NCBI GenBank assembly: GCA_947311125.1
Contig: CAMZKI010000200.1
Coordinates: 1-10,130 of the forward strand
Length of the DNA: 10,130 nt
Direction: 5' to 3'
DNA from: an uncultured Chlorobiota bacterium
GTDB taxonomy: Bacteria; Bacteroidota; Bacteroidia; Bacteroidales; JAADGE01
This document shows, piece after piece, positions 1-7,840 of this stretch; within the stretch, counting starts at the first letter, position 1; each line of letters opens with the position of its first letter. The position numbers and the translations under genes are program-made. Below the pieces are notes generated by a model. That model made no database searches and was not told the DNA's origin. It saw nothing but the letters and a program-made list of their open reading frames with translations.

Positions 1-118
1 ATTTTTTTTTGTAATACCAGCCGATAAAGGAGTGAACGGATATTCCCACGGCAATTAATAAAAAAAATACGCTGAATATTACGTGAAATTTAATAAAGTA
101 AGGATAAATTTCCTGCAT
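1..118 (-). CDS. Partial membrane protein, eighth gene of the hem operon
   Basis: An open frame starts at an ATG (bases 118-116), 21 bases after the hemN stop, and runs off the left edge after 39 codons. The visible N-terminus begins MQEIYPYFIKFHVIF and holds one strongly hydrophobic stretch at about residues 10-31, then a Gly-Trp-Tyr-Tyr (33-36) and a run of lysines. This looks like a first transmembrane helix followed by a positively charged cytoplasmic turn. His12 and His29 lie in or beside the hydrophobic stretch and could be haem ligands, but that is speculation. The leader is A-rich with no Shine-Dalgarno, as for its neighbours. Position and strand place it as the next gene of the hem operon. 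I do not recognise the family with certainty. It loosely resembles short multi-pass, cytochrome-b-like proteins with an early His and a Gly-Trp after the first helix. It lacks the N-terminal pattern I would expect of HemJ. The lysine run comes from a homopolymer at the window edge and could contain sequencing error. Confidence 0.6.
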   Translation of the reverse strand, partial: MQEIYPYFIKFHVIFSVFFLLIAVGISVHSFIGWYYKKK

Positions 119-139
119 AAATTTTTTAGGTTTATGTTT

Positions 140-1510
140 CTAAATAGTTTTAGAATACATATTTGTGTCTTTTGATAAATACGGGTCAAAAGTCATGGCA
201 ATATTTCTTACTACTGCCATACCTGTTTCACTTACGGTTAATTTATCATCAGAAAAACTCATAAGACCGTCAACAATAAAATTATCAAGTTTGCCGGGGT
301 TAAAATTACATATTTTTTTCAGGTATTCAACAGAAAAATTATTTTTATCGGCAAGTTCGTTAAAATCAAGTATGCCGTTACACATAATTTCGTTAATAAT
401 ATCTCTTATTATCATTTCTTCTGAGGATAATTTGTAGCCGCGTTCTGTTGCAAATCCTTTTTCGTTAATCATTTTTATGTAAAGGGCAGTGTTTTTTGTA
501 TTTTGAGAATATGCGTCATACAGTTGGCTTATCCCCGTGGAGCCGAAAGCATAAACTTGTCCGGTAGTTTCTTTAGTGCAATACCCCTGAAAATTTCTGT
601 GAAGAAGTTTTTCCCTTTTTGCATATGCCAATTCGTCATCGGGTAGTGCAAAGTGGTCCATTCCTATTGATTCGTATCCTAAATCCAGGAGTTTTTTATA
701 TCCGGAGAGCAGCATATCAAGTTTTTCGTCAGGTTTAGGTAATCCGAACTGTTCAAGTTTTTTTTGAGCCGGTTTTACCCACGGAACGTGAGCATACGAA
801 AATGTTACTACTCTGTCGGGTTTTATCTCTGCCGTCTGTTTAATATTTTTCAGAAAACTTTCTGTTGTCTGGAGAGGTAGTCCGTATATAAGGTCAATAT
901 TTACACCGTCAAATCCTGCGTCTCTTATATCAGAAACAATTTCCTTAACGGGATATTTGGGTAAGGCCCTGTTTACGGCATTTAATACATCTTGGTTAAA
1001 ATCCTGAACTCCGAGGCTTATTCTGTTAAACCCCAGACTTTTAAGTTTGTTTATGTATTTTTTACTTAAATATGCGGGACTGCATTCCATTGCAATCTCT
1101 GCATTTTCTGAAATTGAAAAGTAAGAGTTTATTTTTTCGGTTACTTTTTCAATATATTTAACGGCAACAGAGTTGGGTGTTCCGCCGCCCCAGTGTATTT
1201 GGGTTATTTTTCTGTTTTTTGATAACAGAGGAGCAACTGTGTCTATTTCTTTGAGTAATGCGTTAAAATAAGCGTCCAGTTTGTCTTTTTTGTCTAACAG
1301 GTCGGTATTACATCCGCAAAACCAGCACATTTTAGGACAGAAAGGAACATGAAAGTACAATGAAATGCTTTCCGGTTCCCCGTTATTTGAGTTTATTAAA
1401 GCTTTTCTGTAATCGTCCGGTGTAAATTTTTCCGAGAAAAAATTTGCCGGCGGATAGCTTGTATATCTCGGTCCGGGTTGATTATATTTAAGGAGAAGTT
1501 CTTTTATCAT
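140..1510 (-). CDS. hemN: Oxygen-independent coproporphyrinogen III oxidase (radical SAM)
   Basis: This enzyme decarboxylates two propionate side chains of coproporphyrinogen III to give protoporphyrinogen IX, using S-adenosylmethionine and a 4Fe-4S cluster instead of oxygen, in the cytoplasm. The 456-residue protein has the true HemN N-terminal signature GPRYTSYP (residues 13-20). The cluster motif is C58-x3-C62-x2-C65-x-C67, where the extra fourth cysteine (CGCN) is typical of HemN. The glycine-rich SAM-binding motif GGGTPN is at 108-113, and the HemN-type C-terminal domain is complete. These features separate it from the related haem chaperone HemW, which lacks the N-terminal signature. 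The length matches the usual 450-460 residues. It starts 3 bases after the hemE stop, so translation is probably coupled. No oxygen-dependent HemF is in the window. Confidence 0.97.
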   Translation of the reverse strand: MIKELLLKYNQPGPRYTSYPPANFFSEKFTPDDYRKALINSNNGEPESISLYFHVPFCPKMCWFCGCNTDLLDKKDKLDAYFNALLKEIDTVAPLLSKNRKITQIHWGGGTPNSVAVKYIEKVTEKINSYFSISENAEIAMECSPAYLSKKYINKLKSLGFNRISLGVQDFNQDVLNAVNRALPKYPVKEIVSDIRDAGFDGVNIDLIYGLPLQTTESFLKNIKQTAEIKPDRVVTFSYAHVPWVKPAQKKLEQFGLPKPDEKLDMLLSGYKKLLDLGYESIGMDHFALPDDELAYAKREKLLHRNFQGYCTKETTGQVYAFGSTGISQLYDAYSQNTKNTALYIKMINEKGFATERGYKLSSEEMIIRDIINEIMCNGILDFNELADKNNFSVEYLKKICNFNPGKLDNFIVDGLMSFSDDKLTVSETGMAVVRNIAMTFDPYLSKDTNMYSKTI

Positions 1511-1513
1511 ATT

Positions 1514-2545
1514 TCAATCTCGTTTCCAATTTGTATTTTTAACCCAATCGGTAAGAAATACTGTATTTTTATACGGTATTCCGGGTAAAAAACCGTGTCC
1601 CAGATTAAAAATCCAGTTTTTGTTTTCTGCTCCGAATTTAATGTATTTATTAAGGGTGTTTTCAATTGTTTTTTTGTCTGCGAAGAGTAGTCTGGGGTCT
1701 AAATTTCCTTGTATTCCTATTTCCTGATGTACAATTTTTCTTGCTTCTTTAATGTTTATTTGCCAATCTATACCTACATAGTCGCAATATTCCGGAGTTA
1801 GTAATTTTAGTCCTGTACTTAAGCCTTTCGGAAAAAATATAAACGGAAGTTTTTCGGTTTTGGCTGCATAGGCTAATTTTTTTACCGAAGGTAAAAATAA
1901 TTCTTCATATAAATCAACAGGTATTAACCCTGCATGTGTTTCAAAAAGCTGGAAAACATCAATTTTATGCTTTGCCTGTTTTTGGAGGTATTCAATTGAT
2001 AATTCGGTTATTACATCAATTATTTTTTTAGTTTCTTTTTTATTTTTATAAATAAAATTAATTGCATCGGGGAAAGAATGGTTTGTGCTTAAGCCTTGAA
2101 TCATATAGACTAAAACGGTAAGCGGGCCGCCGCAAAACCCGATTAAAGGGATATTTTTCGGACGTTTTTTTATTATGGCATCAATTGCATCGTAAATGTA
2201 ATTTAATTTATCCGGGTCGGGGTTTAACCTTGAATACGGTGATTTAAAATTTTTCAATGGTGTGTCAAATACCGGTCCGGCATCGGTGAATTCAAGTCCC
2301 ATTCCCATAGCATTGGGTATTACAAGTATGTCTGAGAACAAAATAGCAGCATCTACTCCTAAATCGTGAACGGGCAGGAGCGTAACATCAGCTGCTAAAT
2401 CAGGGTCTCTCATCATTTCACGAAAAGTATATTTTTCTTTCAGTGCCAAATACGAGGGCAGGACTCTGCCTGCTTGTCTCATAAACCATACAGGCGGTCT
2501 GTTGTGCGGTTTTCCGTTTATTGTATCTGTAAATATTGAGTTCAT
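1514..2545 (-). CDS. hemE: Uroporphyrinogen III decarboxylase
   Basis: This cytoplasmic enzyme removes the four acetate carboxyl groups of uroporphyrinogen III to make coproporphyrinogen III without a cofactor. The 343-residue protein is of normal family length. The N-terminal signature RPPVWFMRQAGR is at residues 16-27 and supplies the arginines that hold the substrate carboxylates. The catalytic aspartate is D72 in FSDILVIP. The substrate-pocket segment FCGGP lies near the middle, and the conserved C-terminal NLGHGFLPGIP is present. The ATG start lies 9 bases after the hemL stop and puts the signature where it is expected. It feeds HemN, the next gene. Together with HemN, it commits the locus to the classical haem branch, not the siroheme-dependent Ahb branch. 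Confidence 0.97.
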   Translation of the reverse strand: MNSIFTDTINGKPHNRPPVWFMRQAGRVLPSYLALKEKYTFREMMRDPDLAADVTLLPVHDLGVDAAILFSDILVIPNAMGMGLEFTDAGPVFDTPLKNFKSPYSRLNPDPDKLNYIYDAIDAIIKKRPKNIPLIGFCGGPLTVLVYMIQGLSTNHSFPDAINFIYKNKKETKKIIDVITELSIEYLQKQAKHKIDVFQLFETHAGLIPVDLYEELFLPSVKKLAYAAKTEKLPFIFFPKGLSTGLKLLTPEYCDYVGIDWQINIKEARKIVHQEIGIQGNLDPRLLFADKKTIENTLNKYIKFGAENKNWIFNLGHGFLPGIPYKNTVFLTDWVKNTNWKRD

Positions 2546-2554
2546 CGTTAATTT

Positions 2555-3844
2555 TTATAGTTGTTTCAGTGCATTAAGATTTGCTTCAATTGCCATATCT
2601 ATTTCGTTATCTGTTTGGGCATATGATACGAATGCACATTCAAATTGTGACGGAGCCAAGTAAATACCTGCTTCGAGAGAGAGCTTAAAGTATTTTGCAT
2701 ACATTTCAGTATTTGATTTCATAGCTGTTTCGTATGAATTTATTTTTTCTTCATTTGTAAAAAACAGCGTCATCATAGAGCCTGTGCGATTAATTTTGCC
2801 TTTTACTCCTGTAAGATTAAGGTTGTTTTCTATACCTTTTGCGAGTTTACTTGCTTTACGTTCAAGTTCGGGGTATATGTCAGGATTTGTGTTAAGTTCG
2901 CTTAGCATTGCATATCCTGCGTGCATTGCCAGCGGGTTTCCGGAAAGGGTTCCTGCTTGATATACAGAGCCTTTAGGGGCTAAGTTTTCCATTATTTCTT
3001 TTTTTCCGCCGTAAGCACCTACCGGTAATCCGCCGCCGATAATTTTTCCGAGGGTTGTAAGGTCGGGCATAACATTATAATATTGCTGTGCTCCGCCTTT
3101 TGATAATCTGAACCCGGTAATAACTTCATCAAAAATTAATAATGCACCGTGTTTTTGTGTTAATTCTCTTAAACCTTTAAGAAAATCTTCTTCGGGAGGA
3201 ACAACTCCCATATTTCCGGCAACGGGTTCCACAATAACAGCTGCAACTTTATTTTCATTATTTTGAAATAGAGTTTCTACAGACTTCAGATTGTTATATT
3301 TTGCGGTAAGTGTGTCTTTTGCCGTTCCTTGCGTAACTCCGGGGCTGTCGGGTAATCCTAATGTTATTGCTCCGGATCCGGCTTTTATGAGAAAGCTGTC
3401 TGCATGTCCGTGGTAGTTACCTTCAAATTTAATTATTTTTTCTCGTTTAGTGTATCCTCTTGCCAGTCGTAATGCACTCATTGTTGCTTCGGTTCCGGAG
3501 TTTACCATTCTTACTGTTTCGACGGAAGGAACCATTTCTGTTATTAATTCGGCAAGTTTGGTTTCTATAACTGTGGGGGCTCCGTAGCTTGTTCCTTTTT
3601 CGGCGGCATTTTTGATTGCTTCGACGACTTTCGGAAAAGCGTGTCCTAAAATAAGCGGTCCCCAAGATGATACAAAATCTATGTATTCGTTACCGTCAAT
3701 ATCGTATATTTTAGACCCTTTTCCTCTGTCTATAAAAACGGGGTTTGTATTTACGCTTTTGAAAGCTCTTACAGGAGAGTTTACGCCTCCGGGTATGTAT
3801 TTATTTGCTGTTTTAAATTCAGTTATTGATTTTTCAAATCGCAT
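2555..3844 (-). CDS. hemL: Glutamate-1-semialdehyde 2,1-aminomutase
   Basis: This pyridoxal-phosphate enzyme of aminotransferase class III turns glutamate-1-semialdehyde, made by HemA, into 5-aminolevulinate. The start chosen here gives 429 residues beginning MRFEKSITEF, which fits the usual HemL N-terminus and the usual length of 426-430. An ATG 24 bases upstream (3868) would add MINSKKIK and overlap the end of hemB by 14 bases. I prefer 3844 because family members start there and it follows an A-rich leader, leaving a 10-base gap after hemB. Visible landmarks are PGGVNSPVRAF (from residue 18), NSGTEATMSALRLAR, the PLP-pocket Asp239 in FDEVITGFR, and the Schiff-base Lys267 in TTLGKIIGGG. It is separated from hemA, its partner in the C5 pathway, by hemC, hemD and hemB. 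Confidence 0.96.
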   Translation of the reverse strand: MRFEKSITEFKTANKYIPGGVNSPVRAFKSVNTNPVFIDRGKGSKIYDIDGNEYIDFVSSWGPLILGHAFPKVVEAIKNAAEKGTSYGAPTVIETKLAELITEMVPSVETVRMVNSGTEATMSALRLARGYTKREKIIKFEGNYHGHADSFLIKAGSGAITLGLPDSPGVTQGTAKDTLTAKYNNLKSVETLFQNNENKVAAVIVEPVAGNMGVVPPEEDFLKGLRELTQKHGALLIFDEVITGFRLSKGGAQQYYNVMPDLTTLGKIIGGGLPVGAYGGKKEIMENLAPKGSVYQAGTLSGNPLAMHAGYAMLSELNTNPDIYPELERKASKLAKGIENNLNLTGVKGKINRTGSMMTLFFTNEEKINSYETAMKSNTEMYAKYFKLSLEAGIYLAPSQFECAFVSYAQTDNEIDMAIEANLNALKQL

Positions 3845-3854
3845 TTTTATTTTT

Positions 3855-4823
3855 TTAGAGTTTATCAATAATTTCTTGAGTATGATATGAAAGAATTATA
3901 TCGGCTCCGGCTCGTTTTATTGATGTCAGGATTTCTTTAACGATTCTTTCTTCGTCAATCCAGCCTTTTGCTGCAGCAGCTTTTACCATAGAAAATTCTC
4001 CGCTTACGTTATATGCTGCAATCGGTATGTTAAAAGTGTCTTTTGTGCGTCTGATTATATCTAAATAACTTAAAGCCGGTTTTACCATTACGATGTCTGC
4101 ACCTTCTACTATGTCTTGTTCTATTTCGCGGAGAGCTTCATCGGAGTTTGAAGGGTTCATTTGGTATGTTGCACGGTTTCCGAATTGGGGAGCACTTTCG
4201 GCAGCATCTCTGAACGGTCCGTAAAATGCCGAAGCGTATTTTGCCGAATAAGACATAACGGGCATATTGTAAAATCCTGCTTTGTCAAGGGCAGCTCTCA
4301 TATGTCCGACTCTTCCGTCCATCATATCGCTGGGAGCTACCATATTAACGCCTACGCGTGCAAAAGAAAGTGCTTGTTTTGAGAGGGTTTCAAGCGTTAG
4401 GTCGTTGTGCACGTCTCCGTCTATAATTGTTCCGCAGTGTCCGTGAGTTGTGTATTCGCAGTTGCAAATATCTGCGATAATAAACATTTCGGGCAGTGCT
4501 TTTTTTATTGCGATTACGGCTCGCTGGACTATTGCGTCATCGTGTGTTGCAACTAACCCGTGTTCGTCTTTTTCTTCCGGTATTCCGAAAAGCAGAATTG
4601 ATTTAACCCCTTTGTCATAAAGCTCTTTACAATTTTCTACCATCATATCAACGGATAACTGGAAGTTTCCCGGCATTGATTTTATGGGATTTTTTACTTT
4701 GGTTCCGGGACAAACGAACAACGGCATTACTAAATCGGCAGGTCGGAGTATGGTTTCTTCAACCATATTTCTTAATGTTTCGTTTTGTCTGAGTCTTCTT
4801 AATCGTGTTACGGGGAAATTCAT
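3855..4823 (-). CDS. hemB: Porphobilinogen synthase (5-aminolevulinate dehydratase), zinc type
   Basis: This enzyme condenses two molecules of 5-aminolevulinate into porphobilinogen. The 322-residue protein has both Schiff-base lysines: K195 in MSYSAKYASAFYGPFRDAA (189-207) and K248 in VMVKPA. A cysteine triad, C120, C122 and C130 in DICNCEYTTHGHC, marks it as the zinc-binding catalytic type rather than the magnesium-only type, which has Asp-rich replacements. The N-terminal arm RLRRLRQNETLRNMVEET is typical of the octameric enzyme, and MDGRVGHMRAALD (168-180) is the usual core motif. It starts 11 bases after hemD without a Shine-Dalgarno. Its codon use and strand match its neighbours, and nothing is missing. 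Confidence 0.98.
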   Translation of the reverse strand: MNFPVTRLRRLRQNETLRNMVEETILRPADLVMPLFVCPGTKVKNPIKSMPGNFQLSVDMMVENCKELYDKGVKSILLFGIPEEKDEHGLVATHDDAIVQRAVIAIKKALPEMFIIADICNCEYTTHGHCGTIIDGDVHNDLTLETLSKQALSFARVGVNMVAPSDMMDGRVGHMRAALDKAGFYNMPVMSYSAKYASAFYGPFRDAAESAPQFGNRATYQMNPSNSDEALREIEQDIVEGADIVMVKPALSYLDIIRRTKDTFNIPIAAYNVSGEFSMVKAAAAKGWIDEERIVKEILTSIKRAGADIILSYHTQEIIDKL

Positions 4824-4834
4824 AATTTATAATT

Positions 4835-5623
4835 TTAGATAATATTTTTAAATTGATTTTTTTGATAATAAACATCCATTTCTTTTATCATTACGTCTAT
4901 GTCGGGTATTGAGGGGATGAAAGCGGGTGTTATGTTTTTGTTGTTCAGGGCTTTTTGTGTTGTGCTGCCTACGGCGACGCAACGTAAGCTTTCTTTTTTA
5001 ATATTTTCGGGAAGATTGTCAATTAAACTGTTTACTGCCGAAGGGCTCAGGAAGATAATTAAGTCGTAACAGTTTTCTTTTATCATTGAACTTAATGTAT
5101 AATTCAGGATGTTTGCTTTATCTGTTTTGTATACGATAAGTTTTTCTGTTTTGTGATGTCGGCTGAGGATGTCTGTCAGTTTGTTTGATGCTAAGTTTCC
5201 TGTGGGTATTAATATATTTTGTTTTTCGGGTATTAATATTTTTATCAGTTTATTTGCAAATTCTTCAGAGTTTTTACTGTCTGAGACGTAGTCAGGATTT
5301 ATACCGAAGGATTTGAGGGTGTTTCCTGTTGCTTTTCCTATTGTTGCAAAATTAGTATTTGTAAAATCAAAATGAATATTAAGTTTTTTTAACCAATAAA
5401 AAAAGTATTTTACGCCGTTGCCACTTGTAAAGGTTATAATGTCATATTTGTTCAGGTTTTTTAGGACTTTGCTTATTTCCTGTTCGTTTTCTTCTGCGTG
5501 TTTTATTTTTATCATAGGGAAATTAAATACACTTGCACCCTTGATTTTGAGAAGTTTTGTAATTTTGTCCGATTTTTCTTCCGAGCCCGTTGATATTATA
5601 ATTTTTCCTTCCAGAGCAGACAT
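4835..5623 (-). CDS. hemD: Uroporphyrinogen III synthase
   Basis: This enzyme closes the linear tetrapyrrole hydroxymethylbilane made by HemC while inverting ring D, giving uroporphyrinogen III. The family is poorly conserved and has few invariant residues, so the call rests on fold-level landmarks and position. The 262-residue protein shows the two-lobed HemD pattern: an N-terminal strand GKIIISTG (6-13), the segment DIITFTSGNGVKYFF (61-75), then IIFLSPSAVNSL (189-200) and CVAVGSTTQKAL (215-226). The last two are the usual C-terminal-half motifs that bind substrate carboxylates. It sits directly after hemC (13-base gap), its normal partner, and before hemB. The start ATG has no good alternative nearby. 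It is a single HemD, not fused to HemC or to a methyltransferase. Confidence 0.93.
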   Translation of the reverse strand: MSALEGKIIISTGSEEKSDKITKLLKIKGASVFNFPMIKIKHAEENEQEISKVLKNLNKYDIITFTSGNGVKYFFYWLKKLNIHFDFTNTNFATIGKATGNTLKSFGINPDYVSDSKNSEEFANKLIKILIPEKQNILIPTGNLASNKLTDILSRHHKTEKLIVYKTDKANILNYTLSSMIKENCYDLIIFLSPSAVNSLIDNLPENIKKESLRCVAVGSTTQKALNNKNITPAFIPSIPDIDVMIKEMDVYYQKNQFKNII

Positions 5624-5636
5624 ATTGTTGCGGAGT

Positions 5637-6572
5637 TTAGATGTTTTGATTTCTTATTTTGTTAAGTAAAGAGAACGAGTTTTGAGAAATGAAATATTCG
5701 GCTAATTCAGAGGCTGTTTTATCAGCATCTGAGATTTTTCCGGAAATTTTATGCTCGATATTATCTGTGCCGTCAATGTATGACATAAAACCTGTCATTG
5801 TAAGTGTGTCTTCTTTGACCTCTGAATAGCAGCCGATAGGAATTTGGCAGCCTCCTTCAAGTTTTTTCAGAAAAATTCTTTCTGCATTTGTAATATCATA
5901 GGTTAATTTATGGTTTATTGAGTTTATTATTTCACCGGTTGTTTTATCATCAGCTCTTGATTCTACGGCAATAGCACCTTGCGATACAGCCGGGATTATT
6001 GTGTAAGGGTCAATAATTTCAGAGATATATTTGTTAAAATTAAGCCTTTGTAAGCCTGCGGCAGCCATAATCATAACATCGCAATATCCGTTTTCCATTT
6101 TTTTCAGGCGTGTATTTACGTTTCCTCTGATATCTTTTATTTTAAATTTAGGGTTTAGTTTCAGTAATTGTGCTTTTCTTCTTAAACTTGAGGTTGCTAT
6201 TATCGTATCTTCCGTAATTTCACTTAGTTTAATATTTTTGAGGCTTACAACGGCATCGCGAACTTCTCCTCGCTTTAAAACTCCTGATATTGTAAGTCCT
6301 TCCGGTAATGTTGTGGGTAAATCTTTTAAACTGTGAACGGCTATGTCTATTTCATTTTTGTAAAGGGCTTCTTCGAGTTCTTTGGTAAATAAGCCTTTAT
6401 CTCCTATTTTTGATAGAGCAACGTCTAATATTTTGTCACCTTTTGATTGTATGACAATTATTTCTGTTTTAACCTCAGAGCATTTATTTTCAATGTGTTC
6501 TTTTACTTTGTATGCTTGGTAAAGTGCCAACTGACTTCCTCTGGAGCCTATTCTGATTTTACGTAAACTCAT
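5637..6572 (-). CDS. hemC: Hydroxymethylbilane synthase (porphobilinogen deaminase)
   Basis: This enzyme polymerises four porphobilinogen units into hydroxymethylbilane on a covalently attached dipyrromethane cofactor. The 311-residue protein has the start motif IRIGSRGSQLAL (6-17), the catalytic aspartate D84 in VHSLKDLP (79-86), the arginine-rich substrate site ATSSLRRKAQL (126-136), DIRGNVNTRL (147-156), and the cofactor-carrying C242 in LEGGCQIPIG (238-247). D84 and C242 fall at the same numbers as in the Escherichia coli enzyme. The C-terminal domain is complete. The gene starts 14 bases after the hemA stop and is followed 13 bases later by hemD, which uses its product. Confidence 0.98.
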   Translation of the reverse strand: MSLRKIRIGSRGSQLALYQAYKVKEHIENKCSEVKTEIIVIQSKGDKILDVALSKIGDKGLFTKELEEALYKNEIDIAVHSLKDLPTTLPEGLTISGVLKRGEVRDAVVSLKNIKLSEITEDTIIATSSLRRKAQLLKLNPKFKIKDIRGNVNTRLKKMENGYCDVMIMAAAGLQRLNFNKYISEIIDPYTIIPAVSQGAIAVESRADDKTTGEIINSINHKLTYDITNAERIFLKKLEGGCQIPIGCYSEVKEDTLTMTGFMSYIDGTDNIEHKISGKISDADKTASELAEYFISQNSFSLLNKIRNQNI

Positions 6573-6586
6573 TATTGTAAGTTTGT

Positions 6587-7840
6587 TTAGTTTATTTCAA
6601 AAAGTTCGTTTAAGATGTTAATGTATTCTGTCTTTTTCCCGTTTTGGGTAACTTCTTTCAGGTTTTTTATAAGTTTTCTTGAGTATTTATCAGCAATTAG
6701 TTCTCCGTAATTTTCAATTAATGTTTCGTTTTCTAATTTGTTTGCTTTTTTAAATCCTTCAGTTTCTTTTTTGTTTATTATACTGAAGTTTGAAACTATT
6801 TTTGATATAATAGGCTTGAGTGTTCTGGCTGAAAGCCAATTACTGAATTCTTCAATGTAAATATCCGTAATTTTATCAATTTCGGATATTAATTTTCTTC
6901 TTTTTTCCTGATTGTTATTAACAATTTCCTGTAAATCATCGACATCGTAAATAATTGCATTTTCTGCTGCCGATGCCGAATAATCAATATTTCTCGGAAC
7001 GGAAAGGTCTATGTAAAGTTGTTTGACGTTATTTCTGTTTTTAATTGAATTTTTAATGTCGGTTTTGTTTATGAGTGCTTGTTTAGAGCCTGTAGAAACA
7101 ATTATTATGTCAAAAGTTGAAAGTTTGGTTTTGTATTCGGAGAAAAGCATTGAATTTACTTTATATTCATATGCTAACTTTTCTGCTTTTTCGGTTGTTC
7201 TGTTTGTTATTATAATTTTATCGCAACCCTTTTTTTTAAGACTTTTAAGTGTCAGTTCTCCTGTTTCGCCTGCACCTATCAGCAATATGTTGCAATTTTT
7301 AATATCCGGAAAAACAGAGATGCATTTTTCAACACCCGCATATGAAACGGAAAAAGCTCCTTTATTGATTTTTGTTTGAGTTCTGACTTTTTTGCTTACC
7401 TCAAACGATTTGGTAAAGAGTCTTGTGAGTTCTGTGTCTGATAAATTATTATCAACGCTTATTTTTAAAGCTTGCTTTACCTGACCGACTATTTGGTCTT
7501 CGCCTATGACCATTGAGTTTGCTCCGGAAACAACTCTGAAGAGGTGCCTGTATGCTTCTTCTCCTGATTTAAAATAGAAATAATCTCTGACGTTTTCTTT
7601 AATACCGCAATATTTTTTCAGATTCTTAAGTAAATAGCTGAAAGCTGAGGACTCGCAACAATTGCTTATATGAAAGTAATATTCGGACCTGTTGCATGTT
7701 GATAAAACAACCAAGCCTGAAAATTCGGATTTGCTTTTCAAAATTGAAGCAAATTCTATTATTGCTTTTTCATCTAAAGAAAATTTCTCTCTGATGTTTA
7801 TAGGTGATGTTTTAAAATTTATTCCTATTAATCCTATCAT
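6587..7840 (-). CDS. hemA: Glutamyl-tRNA reductase
   Basis: This enzyme catalyses the first committed step of the C5 pathway, the NADPH-dependent reduction of glutamyl-tRNA to glutamate-1-semialdehyde, which HemL then uses. The 417-residue protein is full length. The N-terminal catalytic domain carries the nucleophile C49 in LSTCNRSEYY (46-55) and the conserved GEDQIVGQVK (113-122). The NADP-binding domain has GAGETGELT (189-197) followed by the strand end NRT at 213-215. A helical C-terminal dimerisation domain spans about residues 310-417. The start MIGLIGINFKTSP matches the family. It is the first gene of the operon, so control of its promoter would set supply to the whole pathway. Upstream of its ATG there is an A-rich leader and no Shine-Dalgarno. 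Confidence 0.98.
   Translation of the reverse strand: MIGLIGINFKTSPINIREKFSLDEKAIIEFASILKSKSEFSGLVVLSTCNRSEYYFHISNCCESSAFSYLLKNLKKYCGIKENVRDYFYFKSGEEAYRHLFRVVSGANSMVIGEDQIVGQVKQALKISVDNNLSDTELTRLFTKSFEVSKKVRTQTKINKGAFSVSYAGVEKCISVFPDIKNCNILLIGAGETGELTLKSLKKKGCDKIIITNRTTEKAEKLAYEYKVNSMLFSEYKTKLSTFDIIIVSTGSKQALINKTDIKNSIKNRNNVKQLYIDLSVPRNIDYSASAAENAIIYDVDDLQEIVNNNQEKRRKLISEIDKITDIYIEEFSNWLSARTLKPIISKIVSNFSIINKKETEGFKKANKLENETLIENYGELIADKYSRKLIKNLKEVTQNGKKTEYINILNELFEIN

Noticed and set aside
165..437. Plus-strand open frame opposite hemN, and similar ones at 3612-3890, 4161-4382, 5418-5669, 6031-6336, 7023-7379, 8501-8788 and 9089-9301
   Set aside because: Each lies fully or almost fully inside a well-recognised minus-strand gene. 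They have no family features, and their hydrophobic composition is what the complement of A-rich coding DNA gives.
3447..3665. Minus-strand open frame of 72 residues inside hemL
   Set aside because: It is in another frame of a clear hemL coding sequence and is an arginine- and asparagine-rich low-complexity product typical of a shadow frame.
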